Assembly (NCBI RefSeq): GCF_965363235.1 | Contig: NC_134849.1 | Span: forward strand, 19,556,863 to 19,620,862 | Reading direction: 5' to 3' | DNA: 64,000 bases | Source: Mytilus galloprovincialis | Lineage: Eukaryota > Mollusca > Bivalvia > Mytilida > Mytilidae | In this document: positions 36,079 through 46,730 of the stretch, piece by piece | Numbering within the stretch: the first letter of the stretch is position 1 | Layout of the letters: each line of letters opens with the position of its first letter | Notes under the pieces: model-generated | Seen by the model: only the letters and a program-made list of their open reading frames with translations | Database searches by the model: none | What the model was told of the DNA's origin: nothing | Made by a program: the position numbers and the translations under genes

Positions 36079-36727
36079 AGGTCTTTCCACTTTTCGTGGA
36101 AAGACCTTTTGTTTTTCTTGTGGGAGTTATTTCCCATTGAAAATTTAAGATAGGCGATATGTTGGGTAAATTCATATGTTATAAGTCGTAGAGGCCTTCA
36201 GTCTTTTTTTATATGATTTCCTTGGTCCATTTGAAGGAAATTGAGGTCTAGGTCAAGGGTCAAGGTCGTGTTATAAATTTTGAATTTTGCTTGTTTTCGT
36301 TATTTAAAAGAAGCTGTTACAGTAAATGATATGATGTGTTTGCCAAATAACTGTTTACAATAAGGCGCACTTTAACCTATTCAAGTCGAAGAGTTTTGAT
36401 TAACCCTTATAGGAATTTTTTCCCCTTATGTATTTGAAATCAGTATTTCTCTACAACCATACATTTCAAGTGATTGACCTGGGTTCTTTTGATTTGAGAT
36501 CACTATCCTATGACCTCAAAATCGAGATCAAGTTCAAAGGTCAATTTGACGTTCTGGATTTTGACCTTTGGAAAAAAATATTTCTGGTTCATTATAAAGT
36601 CTTTTGCATTAACCTATTAGTCTTATTTTTTTTATATCAGTTTGATTTACCACATTACATCAACACGGAGTAACATTTTCTCAAATCATTTTTAAGCTTT
36701 ATTCTTATTATCGAGGTGGAAAGACCT
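36079..36727. mobile_element. TIR element ending in AGGTCTTTCCAC / GTGGAAAGACCT
   Basis: A perfect short hairpin AGGTCTTTCCAC-TTTTC-GTGGAAAGACCT sits at 36079-36107, an imperfect one at 36026-36055, and the right end GTGGAAAGACCT at 36716-36727. Between them are units with TTTGATTTGAG and AGGTCAAGG-type motifs. A decayed second copy seems to extend to about 37890, ending GGTGGAAAAACCATCAATGG. No ORF with recognisable function. Confidence 0.55.
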
Positions 36728-37162
36728 TCAATTGTTCTCTGAAGAATTGGTTTTTAAATTTTTTTTTCTTCCGCCTAATTTTTTTCTTGAGATGTAAACA
36801 TGTTTTAAAAGATGTCGCTTAGTTTTTTTGTATATGGTATCATACAGTCTATACGCCTTTGAAACTGACCTTGTTTAACCGAACACTTTAATTTGTACGA
36901 GTTATCTACCCAAACACTGTTTTTCTTGTTATCAGATCTCCTTCAAAACCGTAAAAGAAAACTACAAATTAATTTTTCCAAATTGCTCGTTATATCCTTA
37001 GGATGTTAGATTTTATTTTGACCGAAGCTTTACGAAAACCCCATATGAGAGTTATTTTCCCTTTTGTATTGAAATAAGTGAAATAAATTTGTAACTGGAA
37101 AACCATACGTGATAGAGGCCTTGGATCTTTTGATTTGAGGTCCTTGGTCCAAAAAAATGAAA

Positions 37163-37189
37163 TGAGGTCAAGGTCAAAGGTCAAGGTCA
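37163..37189 (+). promoter_or_regulatory. Run of AGGTCA half-sites with a perfect DR1, inside a repeat
   Basis: Four GGTCA half-sites follow in 27 bp, including AGGTCAAAGGTCA at 37171-37183, the DR1 spacing used by HNF4/RXR-type nuclear receptors. Weaker versions occur in the sister repeat units near 36245, 36530 and 37450. Binding is only a possibility. Confidence 0.3.
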
Positions 37190-38179
37190 TGTTAAAATTT
37201 CTGATTTTGGTTTGTTATCTCTTATTTTTAGAAACCATACAAGATGTCAAAAAAATATTTTCATACAATTGTTAGTTGCGACATGGCGTAACACGTAAAT
37301 TTTACTTAAAAGGGTACGTAACATTTAATGCGAGTTTTCCCCCTTTTATATCTAATATTAGTTGTATGGTAATATAACTCATTAACAATATATAGTAGAG
37401 GCCTAGAGTATTTTGATTTGAGGTCCTTGGTTGATGACCTTGAAATTGAGCTCAAGGTCATAGGTAAGTTAAAGTTCTAGATTTTGACCTTTGCTCTTTC
37501 CTCTTATATATACATGATAAAACCATGGGACTTTTTGAAAAAGGTTGCAAGCAATGTGACCTTGAAAAAGCCAACCTGAAGTGACCTTTTGTAAACCGAA
37601 AGTAGCCAATTTTTGGTACTAATTTAATGTAAATGTATATAGAACCATCTATTTTAGTAATCAGTGTCAAATAAACTATCAAAACATATCGGAAGTAAAA
37701 TATTTTAAACCGAAAGTAAAAAAAATGATCTCCCTTATGTATAGAAACCATATATTTTTGGAATCAGCGTTCAATAAGTTGTCATTTGACGTTAAAATTG
37801 ACATTTAAAACCGATTTTTTTTTTTTTTTTTTTTTATAAAATAGATCCTTACTGGTGGAAAAACCATCAATGGTTCTCTAAACAATTGGTTTTAAATTTA
37901 TATTGAATTCACTATAATAATACTTTTGTTTTGCAAATAACAAAATAAGAACATGCAGTGTGATAGTCAATGATACAAGTATCTTTTAGAAAGTACACAA
38001 CGTAGATGTAAGCAATTAAATGTGAGTTTTGCCATAAACAATGAGTTACTGTATAATAAGTTATAAATGACCCAGGCATAACAATATGTAAAACAATTCG
38101 AACAAAAATCCATAGGCCTGATTTATAAACAAACCAAAAATGACGCACAGTTATGGTAGACAGCGACCAACGACAATCA

Positions 38180-38440
38180 ATGAATTCTAGACTCTTAAAA
38201 GAGGGACGAAAGATACCAGAGGGATACTCAAACTCATAATTTGAAATTAATCTGACAACGCCATATGGTAAACATAAAAGGACAAATAATAATACAGAAG
38301 ACACAACAAAGAAAACTAAAGAATAAGCAACACGAACCCGACCAAAACCTGGGGTGATCGCGGGTGCTCCGGAAGGGTAAGCAGATCCTGCTCCACATGT
38401 AGCACCCGTTGTGTTGTTTATGTTATTACAATTCCGATAT
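38180..38440 (-). repeat. Dispersed repeat (GTTTGTCTTTTTCATTTTTA family), minus copy
   Basis: Read in reverse it matches 28830-29010 and 58458-58790, with CTCCGGAAGGGTAAGCAGAT and CACATGTAGCACCCGTTGTG at one end. A longer flank to about 38700 may belong to the same element. Confidence 0.65.
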
Positions 38441-39137
38441 ATAGTCTTATTGGGTAGGTCGTATTCATGAAAAGAGAAAGGTATTGTAGTTACGATATAA
38501 GGAACATAATCGATATCATCTGTGAAACGATTATTCCATAACGGTGAACCAACTCGTGATGGCGTTCCATAAATTTACCATGGGAAGATTTCAACTTCAC
38601 CCTTTGGAACTCTAGGTTTAATAGCTTCCTTCTAAGCAGCAATCCTCTATCAAGGAAATCATGGTAGTAAACACATGTCCGGAAATATCGTATCAATAGG
38701 GAGATATATACCCCCTATGCAGGCGCTGCTGGAATGTTGCTATATTAAAATAGAAAATTCGCAATTGGAAAGCTGAAGTCATCTCTTTAGTCGATAAATT
38801 TTGTTTTCAACCAACACTCATTAACATGCAACTAGCTCGTAAAGAATGTGACGGGGTGCAATATATATGAGAGCATATAGTAGACCTTACCTTTTGCAGT
38901 ACTTGACAGAACATAGTACGAGAAAATTGTAAGAATCCGTTTAAAAAGGCTTGACTCACTTGATCTTCACAAAGATCGTCAATGCTGTAAAACTGTTTTT
39001 ATTGAATAAAACAAAAATATTAAACAAACTTTTACGATTTGTAACTACAAAAAAATCATTTTCCCTAATTGCATTTGTGAGAATCAAGACAGCTGTCACT
39101 TTCTGAAATAAGTATGTCGTGCCTTTCTGGACTACGA

Positions 39138-39500
39138 TTAAATAAAGGCAACAGTAGTATACCGGTGTTTAAAAGTCATGAATCGATTGCGAGAAAACAA
39201 ATCCTGTTTACAAACTAAAACCATTGGAAATATATAAAATATTAGAAGAAAACAGAGGAACAACAGGAACACTGAAGATCAATAATAACAAGCGCCAACA
39301 AAAATAGAAACGCATTTATGAAAACATCTGCCATATTCCTGACTGAGAACAGGACATTTTAAGAGAAATGCTGGGTTGAAACAGTAAAATGACTACCCAA
39401 ACTTCCCGCTTTATGACAATGTTTAAGGATATTGTTGAAATGACAACACTGCTGAAAGAAATTCTACACAAACAACGCAAGAACCCTCATCGTATAGAAA
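39138..39500 (+). repeat. Dispersed repeat (GCAACAGTAGTATACCGC family)
   Basis: Begins AATAAAGGCAACAGTAGTAT and ends around CAATGTTTAAGG; includes CATATTCCTGACTGAGAACA. Same family as 40870-41280. Confidence 0.65.
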
Positions 39501-40869
39501 CTCACAAATTCATAATTAATTTTATTTTGATTGAAGATTTAACCGGAATAAAATAATTTAAGACATTAGACAAGATATTTCTGTTTTAATTGGTAAATAA
39601 TAAAATTATAAAGTATGAGCTATTTATATTGTTAATCTAGTCTGGTCAAAGGGCTTGTTGAATTATACAACATGTTTTTACATGCGGAGACATTTCACGT
39701 ATGACCAGCAAATGATTGGATTATATATTTCTTATTGATCAATGATCTTACGGGGTCAGCATGAGTTCACGTAAAAATGCATTGTGGTCACTTCCTTTTA
39801 TCATCAGCATTTGATGTGTTAACTTGAGATTCTTACAATTAGTTGAAAAAGGATAATTGTGTACTGGAGGGATTTCCTTTTAGCTATTTGAGATAAAATC
39901 GAACAATACTTTTTTTTAACTATTTTATTCTTACATTATGAACAAACGTTCAGTTAATTTTTTTTCATTCTTTCATTCTGATAGATCTAAAGAATTTGAT
40001 TTATGCAAAACACGCAGCAGTTAGTCATATTCATTTATTTATAAAGGAGTTAGTGGGTCAAATTAATTTTGTTGTTGTTTGCGACACTGAGCGTTTGTCA
40101 TCGAAATGTAATTATTTACGATACTTATAAAAACTATAGCTAATGATTAATCCAATGCTGTAAGCTAAACATTAAATAATTAATAATGTAACTGATTTCT
40201 AAATAGCATCCTAATGTTTGTAAAACGTATATCCGCCTTATGTTTCTATAGGATAATCGGTTCATTTAAATTGAACTACAAATACAAAATGGTATTGCAT
40301 AACGATAATAATATCATACATGATAGAATGCAAAGTTACAAACGTATATGTACGATGCCATTCGCGATTCCATACATTTAATCACTCTCATATGAAAGAG
40401 AAAGAGTGTTAAAGTTTTAAGGCTAAGCTATTGTTAATTGTGTTACAAATCTATTTGCCTTTCTTGGTCGGGTAAGGTGGACGATATTTCAATTGGTACA
40501 TAGAGCTTGGTTGCGTGTACTTATAACCTCTGTGTATTTCCTTTTGCAATTATGTTCTATGCAGTATTCTTTGATTTATGCTATGACACGAAACCCTTTT
40601 CTCTCTTTGTCATTTGTACAATTATTATGATCATATTAGTTGATGTAATTTCGTATTAATGATGTATTTTTTTTTTTCATTTTAAAAGAAACTTGTATGT
40701 CAAATGTTTAATTTGCTAATTGTATTTTTTGCATTTTATGGTTTTGAATAAATTACCTTTTCAGTCAGTTTAGTTTTTATATCATAAAAAGGATTTTCTT
40801 AATTTGAGCCTGATAAAACGATACTGATTTTAAAATTGTATTCAATGAAAATATATCATTTCAAAAAAA

Positions 40870-41280
40870 TAATTAGACTAAATAAAGGCAACAGTAGTAT
40901 ACCGCTGTTCAAAACTCATAAATCCATGGACAAAAAACAAAATCGGGGTAACAAACTAAAACCAAGGGAAACGCATTAAAGGAGAACAACGACATAACAC
41001 TAAACTGTAACACACATAGACAAAATCCCACGAGAATAACAAATATAACATATATATATAACATCAAAACCAAATACGTGAATTTGGGATAGACAAGTAC
41101 CGTGACACGTCTTATCGCAATGTGAATTTACACTCAAAAATAAGAGAAAACAAACGACACAACGTTATAATGTAATATACACAGAAACGAACTATAATAT
41201 AACAATGGCCATATTCCTGACTTGGTACAGGGCATTTTTAAAGGAAAAAATGGTGGGTTGAACCTGGTTTTGTGGCATGC
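40870..41280 (+). repeat. Dispersed repeat (GCAACAGTAGTATACCGC family)
   Basis: From AATAAAGGCAACAGTAGTAT to ATGGTGGGTTGAACCTGG and TTTTGTGGC; the best copy in the window, about 400 bp, no ORF. Confidence 0.7.
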
Positions 41281-44200
41281 CAAACCTCGCACTTTTATGC
41301 CATGTGAAATATAACATCAAAATGACAACACAGGACTACAATATAAATAAATTGGAGAACACAATTGACAAAGAATCACACGAACAACAGCCAACAAAAG
41401 GCAACAAGTTCAAAATTTTAATACGCCAGAATTGTATTTTGTCCACACAAGACCTACGTGTGACGCCCAGATACAAAAGTTTGAAAGCCGAAACGAGTAC
41501 AAAGTTTAACAGCATCGAGGACCAAAAGATCAAAAAGGTTGTGCCAAAAACGGCAAGGGTTTTCTGTTAGTTACCAGAAAATCCCTATAATTTAGAATAA
41601 TTTATACTTTTGCAAACAGTAAATTTTATAAAATGAATATTCAAAAGATGTACATGATAAAACTGAAGTATTAACTAATTACAGGAAACAACTGAAATAC
41701 ATTTACATAACCAGACATTTGAAACACAAAAGTAGACACATCCGAATAAGTTTATACCTCTACGCCAAGTGACGTCCTATTTGAAACTGAAAAATTACGA
41801 AAAAATGACGTCATTTGAATTTGTAAAACAGATCATCAAAAAATGAAAAATGACGTCACATAAGAATGAATAAGATAGAATTAGGATTGATTTAAGATTA
41901 TAACCTTAGAATATTAAAAATTTACACTGGCAGCATATGACCTTGTATTTCTTTTTTTATACTTGATGCACATTTTGTAAAGTGTTTCATTAGGAATTTG
42001 TTTTTACATGCAATTTTCAACACTTTCCATAAAAATCGTTATTGATGTTAAGGTAGATAGGGTGTCTTCCTCCATCTTGGATTTGGAAATACCAAAAAAC
42101 AAGGTCTAGATCTTTAATAAAATGTGCAAATGTTTAGAGTAGTAGGTAATTCTTGTGTAAGAACTTCCACTTCAATATAGAAAATGACATGATTTATCAT
42201 ATCAAGGATTTGTATAGTATACAAATCTTTGATCATATTCATGATTGTATTTTACAACAACAAAAAAACAGAAAACTTTTGTTTGATCATTTTTTCCCAA
42301 CTTTGCCACATAAGGGGAGGCAACTCAAATACAAGGGCAGATAATTCAGTTCAAGCTACTGTTACAAAAGAATGTGTTAGAATTTACCTATTTTATAATG
42401 TTGCAAGAAAACGGGTCCGGTGACCCCATTGTTTCTTTTTCTTAACTGAAAGCATACTATTAAAGCCATCTTCTCAAATGTTATCTCAAAATTCTATCGT
42501 GTAGATTACGCCTTTTTGTAGAAAATTGGGTTTTCAATGCATAATCTATGCAAAAATTGTCAATTTTGAACACAGTTTAGCGTGAAAATAAGCTCGGTGA
42601 CCAATTATTTTTATTATTTTTTTTAAAAAACATGATATAAACTACATTTTGGCAAATTATTCAAAAAATCTATGGATTATAATTTAGACACCCCATCTTC
42701 CATAAGATTGTGGAGTTATCTACGAGTACTTCCTGATAAAATAAATAATATGAATTATTACTAGTGCAAGCCACTTTTTTTCAATAAAAAAACGGGCTTC
42801 CTAATGAACAAAGTGTTGATAAAGTGAGATTGCGAAAAAAAAATATAACCTCCAACATGTTTCAGATACACAAATTAAAAAATAACTTGAATAATAACGA
42901 AAAAAGAAAATAAGAGAGATAAATGACTCAATTACAGCAAACAAATAGAAACGTATATTTGGGGGAAAAGACAGGAATAAAAAACAAAATAATAACAAAT
43001 TTCACTAGCCAAGATTGGAGATGTCTTTTGCATAGCAAAGAGAACATTGCTTAAGTTTAGGAAAGCGGAGAAGAAATTTAAAATACACAAATGGTCAAAG
43101 AAAAAAAGACATTATAAATAAGACGAAGGTTGTAAGCAAATGTCATACGTTGGAAGCACGCTGCTTCGAAGAGTAAAGAGATAGCCTCAGTTGTAAAGTT
43201 TCAAAACATTTGAATAGTAAAAAAAAAAAAACGCTAAATATTTGTTGGAGATAATTTTTCGCAAATGTTTTTTTTTTTTATTCTATTGGAACTTTGCATG
43301 TATTAATGCCAGGTGATAGCTTTAACATCTGAAATTTTCTTTGGAGCAACGTCAAAATATAGTTGTTTTATGGGGAACGTCATGTCACGCTGAGTGGCAC
43401 CAATACCGTGTAGAACGTCATAAAATATCAAAATCCAACTCAGGCCTATAGTATGTTTGCGGTATCTAGCTGTCTGTTTTAAAATGTAATTCACATCATG
43501 CAAATTGCAGGTAAAAAAACTATCAAAATCCATCAACGATAATCACCACAGGATATGAATTCGTCAAAAAAAATCATTACAATAGAAATGCATCTTTAGA
43601 ATTTTTTGGACTACATAAACTAAATAACAGTTTATCCAACAGACGCCATATCATAAACATGAAAAATGAATACATAAAGTTGGATGTACAAAATGACGAG
43701 ACACGTCGTTTTGCGATGAAAATTAACGCTCAACGACAATAGTCCAAGTCTGATATCAAAAGTTTGGTTTCTAGCATTTATGTTAAATCAATCCAAATCT
43801 AGCAGCTAACTCTTTAGATTTATGCAGATTTTGTGTTTTCTAACATTAATTATTTGCTGCCTTCACCTTATGAGATACACACATTAAAAAGTGTCCTTCA
43901 AATCAACGTTTCGATTTTTTTTCCAAAGCACCACACAACCACATACTATACATATCAATTTCATCACCATTACGTCACTTCTGAAATCATGTCTTTCACC
44001 GGAAAAGATCGGCAATTTCGCACGCCTTAATGACGTCATTTATCATAAAGACAGAGCACATGTATCCCTGCTCTATTAAAAGTTTCCATCACTTTCATAA
44101 ACGTCATTCTGTAGGATAGTATAGAAAAAATCATAAGAAAGTACATAATCTTGATTCCTGTAAGAATGAGGGAAGCTGACCATCTTATTAGATTTTAATT

Positions 44201-44362
44201 TCCCAAATATTTTGTTTAGTATAAAATCTAACTTTTTTACCCGTTTGATTACCATGACTTGGGATGCATACATTTTTGTCACGTGGTGATAATAGTCATA
44301 TAACAAATTCGGCTTAAAAGCGTATTTCGGAACTGGTCAAGCGAAGACAGGCATTAGATATA

Positions 44363-44499
44363 TTGTAAGTTATATGGTTCGCAACTGACCCCCTATAGAG
44401 GGTTAGTAAAATAGGGTATGAAGGTAAAGGTCAAATCTCCTATGGATTTTGCTCACCCCGTATGGCTAGTGGGGGGTCAGCAGTGAACCGTATAATTTA
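44363..44499. mobile_element. Small TIR element, 137 bp
   Basis: Left TTATATGGTTCGCAACTGAC and right GTCAGCAGTGAACCGTATAA are inverted copies of about 25 bp, each continuing into a C-run or G-run. Too short to encode anything. Confidence 0.6.
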
Positions 44500-44774
44500 T
44501 CGCACACAGGACTTTTTTTTGTCGCGTTTTGTAGAATAAATAGACAATGAAATCTAACAGCATCAATAGATGACATTATCATTAACAGTAGACGCGACGT
44601 CAAGAACATACAATGGATCCATAGGGGTCAATATGTAACGATGTTTAACTGATAATTACATCATATATTTCTTGCCATGCAATATATTGTAAAATCACCT
44701 ACCTTACGAAAAGTGTGAATCAGAGGTATATGCATAAAACTTCCAAAAATTAGTTAGATATTTATATTAAGAAG

Positions 44775-44900
44775 CAGATGTGATATGATGCAAATGAGAC
44801 AATTCTCACTCAGAGACCAAATGACGTAGAAATGTAGCATTCACCGTAATACCTTCAACAAAGAGCACAACACAATCACAACTTATCTAAAAATATCGCC
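44775..44900 (+). repeat. Fragment of the AATGAGACAACTCTC repeat family
   Basis: AAATGAGACAATTCTCACTC and ATAGCATTCACC-like text followed by CCTTCAACAAAGAGCACAAC match the longer copy at 47305-47745. Confidence 0.55.
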
Positions 44901-46392
44901 GATAAGCAAAATGTAACACAGTTTAAATGAGAAAACTAAAGTTCTGATGTATGCGCACAACAATTTATAAAGAAAAACTGAATTAAACAAAACAACTTAA
45001 AGTGGAACCGAAAACCACTGAACTGCATACTCTTTTCTTTGGAAAGACACAAATATAATATACGGGGGTTTAGGCAACCTTTGACAGTTATGTACAGCAG
45101 CATAACCTACGAATACGTATTAACAATCAGGGGAAATAACTCAACTCATCAGATACATGGATGTAAACACAAAACCAACTGACAAAAACACTAAGTCACG
45201 GAATCATGTCAGCAAAAAATTCATTTTCAGATTAAAATAAGAAAAACTATAAATTGGACATTATCGATATTGTACTGACATTAGCAGGACGACGGATGCC
45301 ATATAGAGTAGGATTAATTTACTCTCCCTAACACCAGAGATCACCGATAATTTGTCAAGCCGTTTAATGATGCCAGAATTGAGTTTTTCTGAAGTTAGTC
45401 TACTACTGTTTTATTTTAGTGGTTTTTCTTTTTTATTTGCATGACGTTGTCTCTTTGTTTTAAAAATGATCATGATAAAAAAAAAGCGAGTTAAGAGATT
45501 CATTTGATATCTTGTGTCTGTATTTTTTAAGATAGCTGTCCTTTTTAATGTGTCATCCATTGCTGGAACCTTATTTTATGTTTAGGTATGTATATAAGGC
45601 CTCAGGTATTAACGCATATTTTAAAATTATGATTATTGGTTCTTCCACACTTAGGATAAATCCAGAAAAATACTGTTGACGTCCCTCATTTGATAAAAGT
45701 TATTGTTTTATTTTTAAAGTAGGCGGGTTTTGATTCCTCGGAAAACAAAGGACCTACACGGCATATTTAATTTGAAATATCTATTATGCATAACTTTGTT
45801 CTGCATGAGCTTAATGAATTTAATCATATAAGGCGCATAACTGAACAAGTATTATCTATCTTTATGTAACATGTACTTATTAAATCATTTTCACATACAA
45901 AGACAAATTTCGTTTCAATTGGATTAAAATGGTTTCAATCAGACATAAAATATCTTTGATGACAAGGACGAGAAAAATGCATTGGTATATATTTGATATT
46001 ATGTAGAAGAATACAAACCATAACAAATAATTATAAATAAATAAATGTAAGTGCCTTCTCTTTGTCCTAATCAATAATTTAAAAAAAAAATCTGTTTCTG
46101 TCGACTGCTTTGTCAAATTTTTGTTTTTCTAATTACTGAAACAAATAAAAAAATGCATACTTCAATTTCATGCTTATATATTGAAATACATTACTAATTT
46201 GAACCAGCGGGATGTTTGCACAATTCAAATCATATATTCAAAAACTTTAAACTGTCCATCACATCAATGATTACAGCTGACTTTATTACGTAAGCACTAT
46301 TGTAACTTAGTAATGCATATACAGAACCGATAAAACTCAATTTGATTTTATTTAATATACACTTTATGATATAAAAACTAATAGAAACGTAG

Positions 46393-46419
46393 GTCACGTG
46401 ACTTGAAGTAAATATAAAA
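46393..46419 (+). promoter_or_regulatory. Promoter module of gene E: GTCACGTGAC plus TATAAAAA
   Basis: The palindrome GTCACGTGAC at 46393-46402 is a perfect E-box of the CLEAR type recognised by TFEB/MITF and USF proteins. TATAAAA follows at 46413 and the ATG at 46469, leaving a 5' UTR of about 25 nt. Gene D has the same arrangement. Confidence 0.6.
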
Positions 46420-46468
46420 ACGGCAAACATCGGTGTCTGGAAGTTTGTTCACAGAGATACATTACGTT

Positions 46469-46730
46469 ATGGGCAAATGTGTGAAATCATTTTTAAAAGT
46501 GCTCCTTGCCATTCTTCCAGTTGTGAATGTGGTTATATTTATTGTTTCCATTGTGATGTTAATCATATCTCTGAATCCTGGAGTTAAATGGAATGAATAT
46601 ATTGATGAAATTTCTCCAGGATATTATGTCTATTATTTTCATACATTATGGACTAGTTTAGATGCAAATGCCTATGAAGGAAAACTTTATTCTGGAAGCT
46701 ATTCAAAAATATTAAATCCCCATCATGATG
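46469..46730 (+). CDS. Gene E exon 1
   Basis: 262 bp, ATG to CATGATG|GTGAGG donor, phase 1. Confidence 0.88.

Larger units (their letters stand above)
32757..46392. other. Long gene-poor stretch between genes D and E
   Basis: No host exon recognised in 13.6 kb. It contains ribozyme repeats (33184-33560), a 21-bp minisatellite (34680-35190), a TIR element with repeated internal AGGTCA motifs (36079-37890), dispersed repeats (38180-38440, 39138-39500, 40870-41280, 44775-44900), a degraded ribozyme-repeat unit on the minus strand (about 41400-41650) and a small TIR element (44363-44499). Frames such as 43303-43536 (minus) and 33696-33911 (minus) are unsupported by homology I can recall. Confidence 0.5.

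Noticed and set aside
42050-42710. Possible TIR element from GGGTGTCTTCC and its weak inverted match ACACCCCATCTTCC
   Set aside because: The inverted match is too short and imperfect to define an element by eye.
43303-43536. 77-codon minus-strand frame with protein-like text
   Set aside because: No recognised domain, start or splice signal; could be repeat-derived, so not called a gene.
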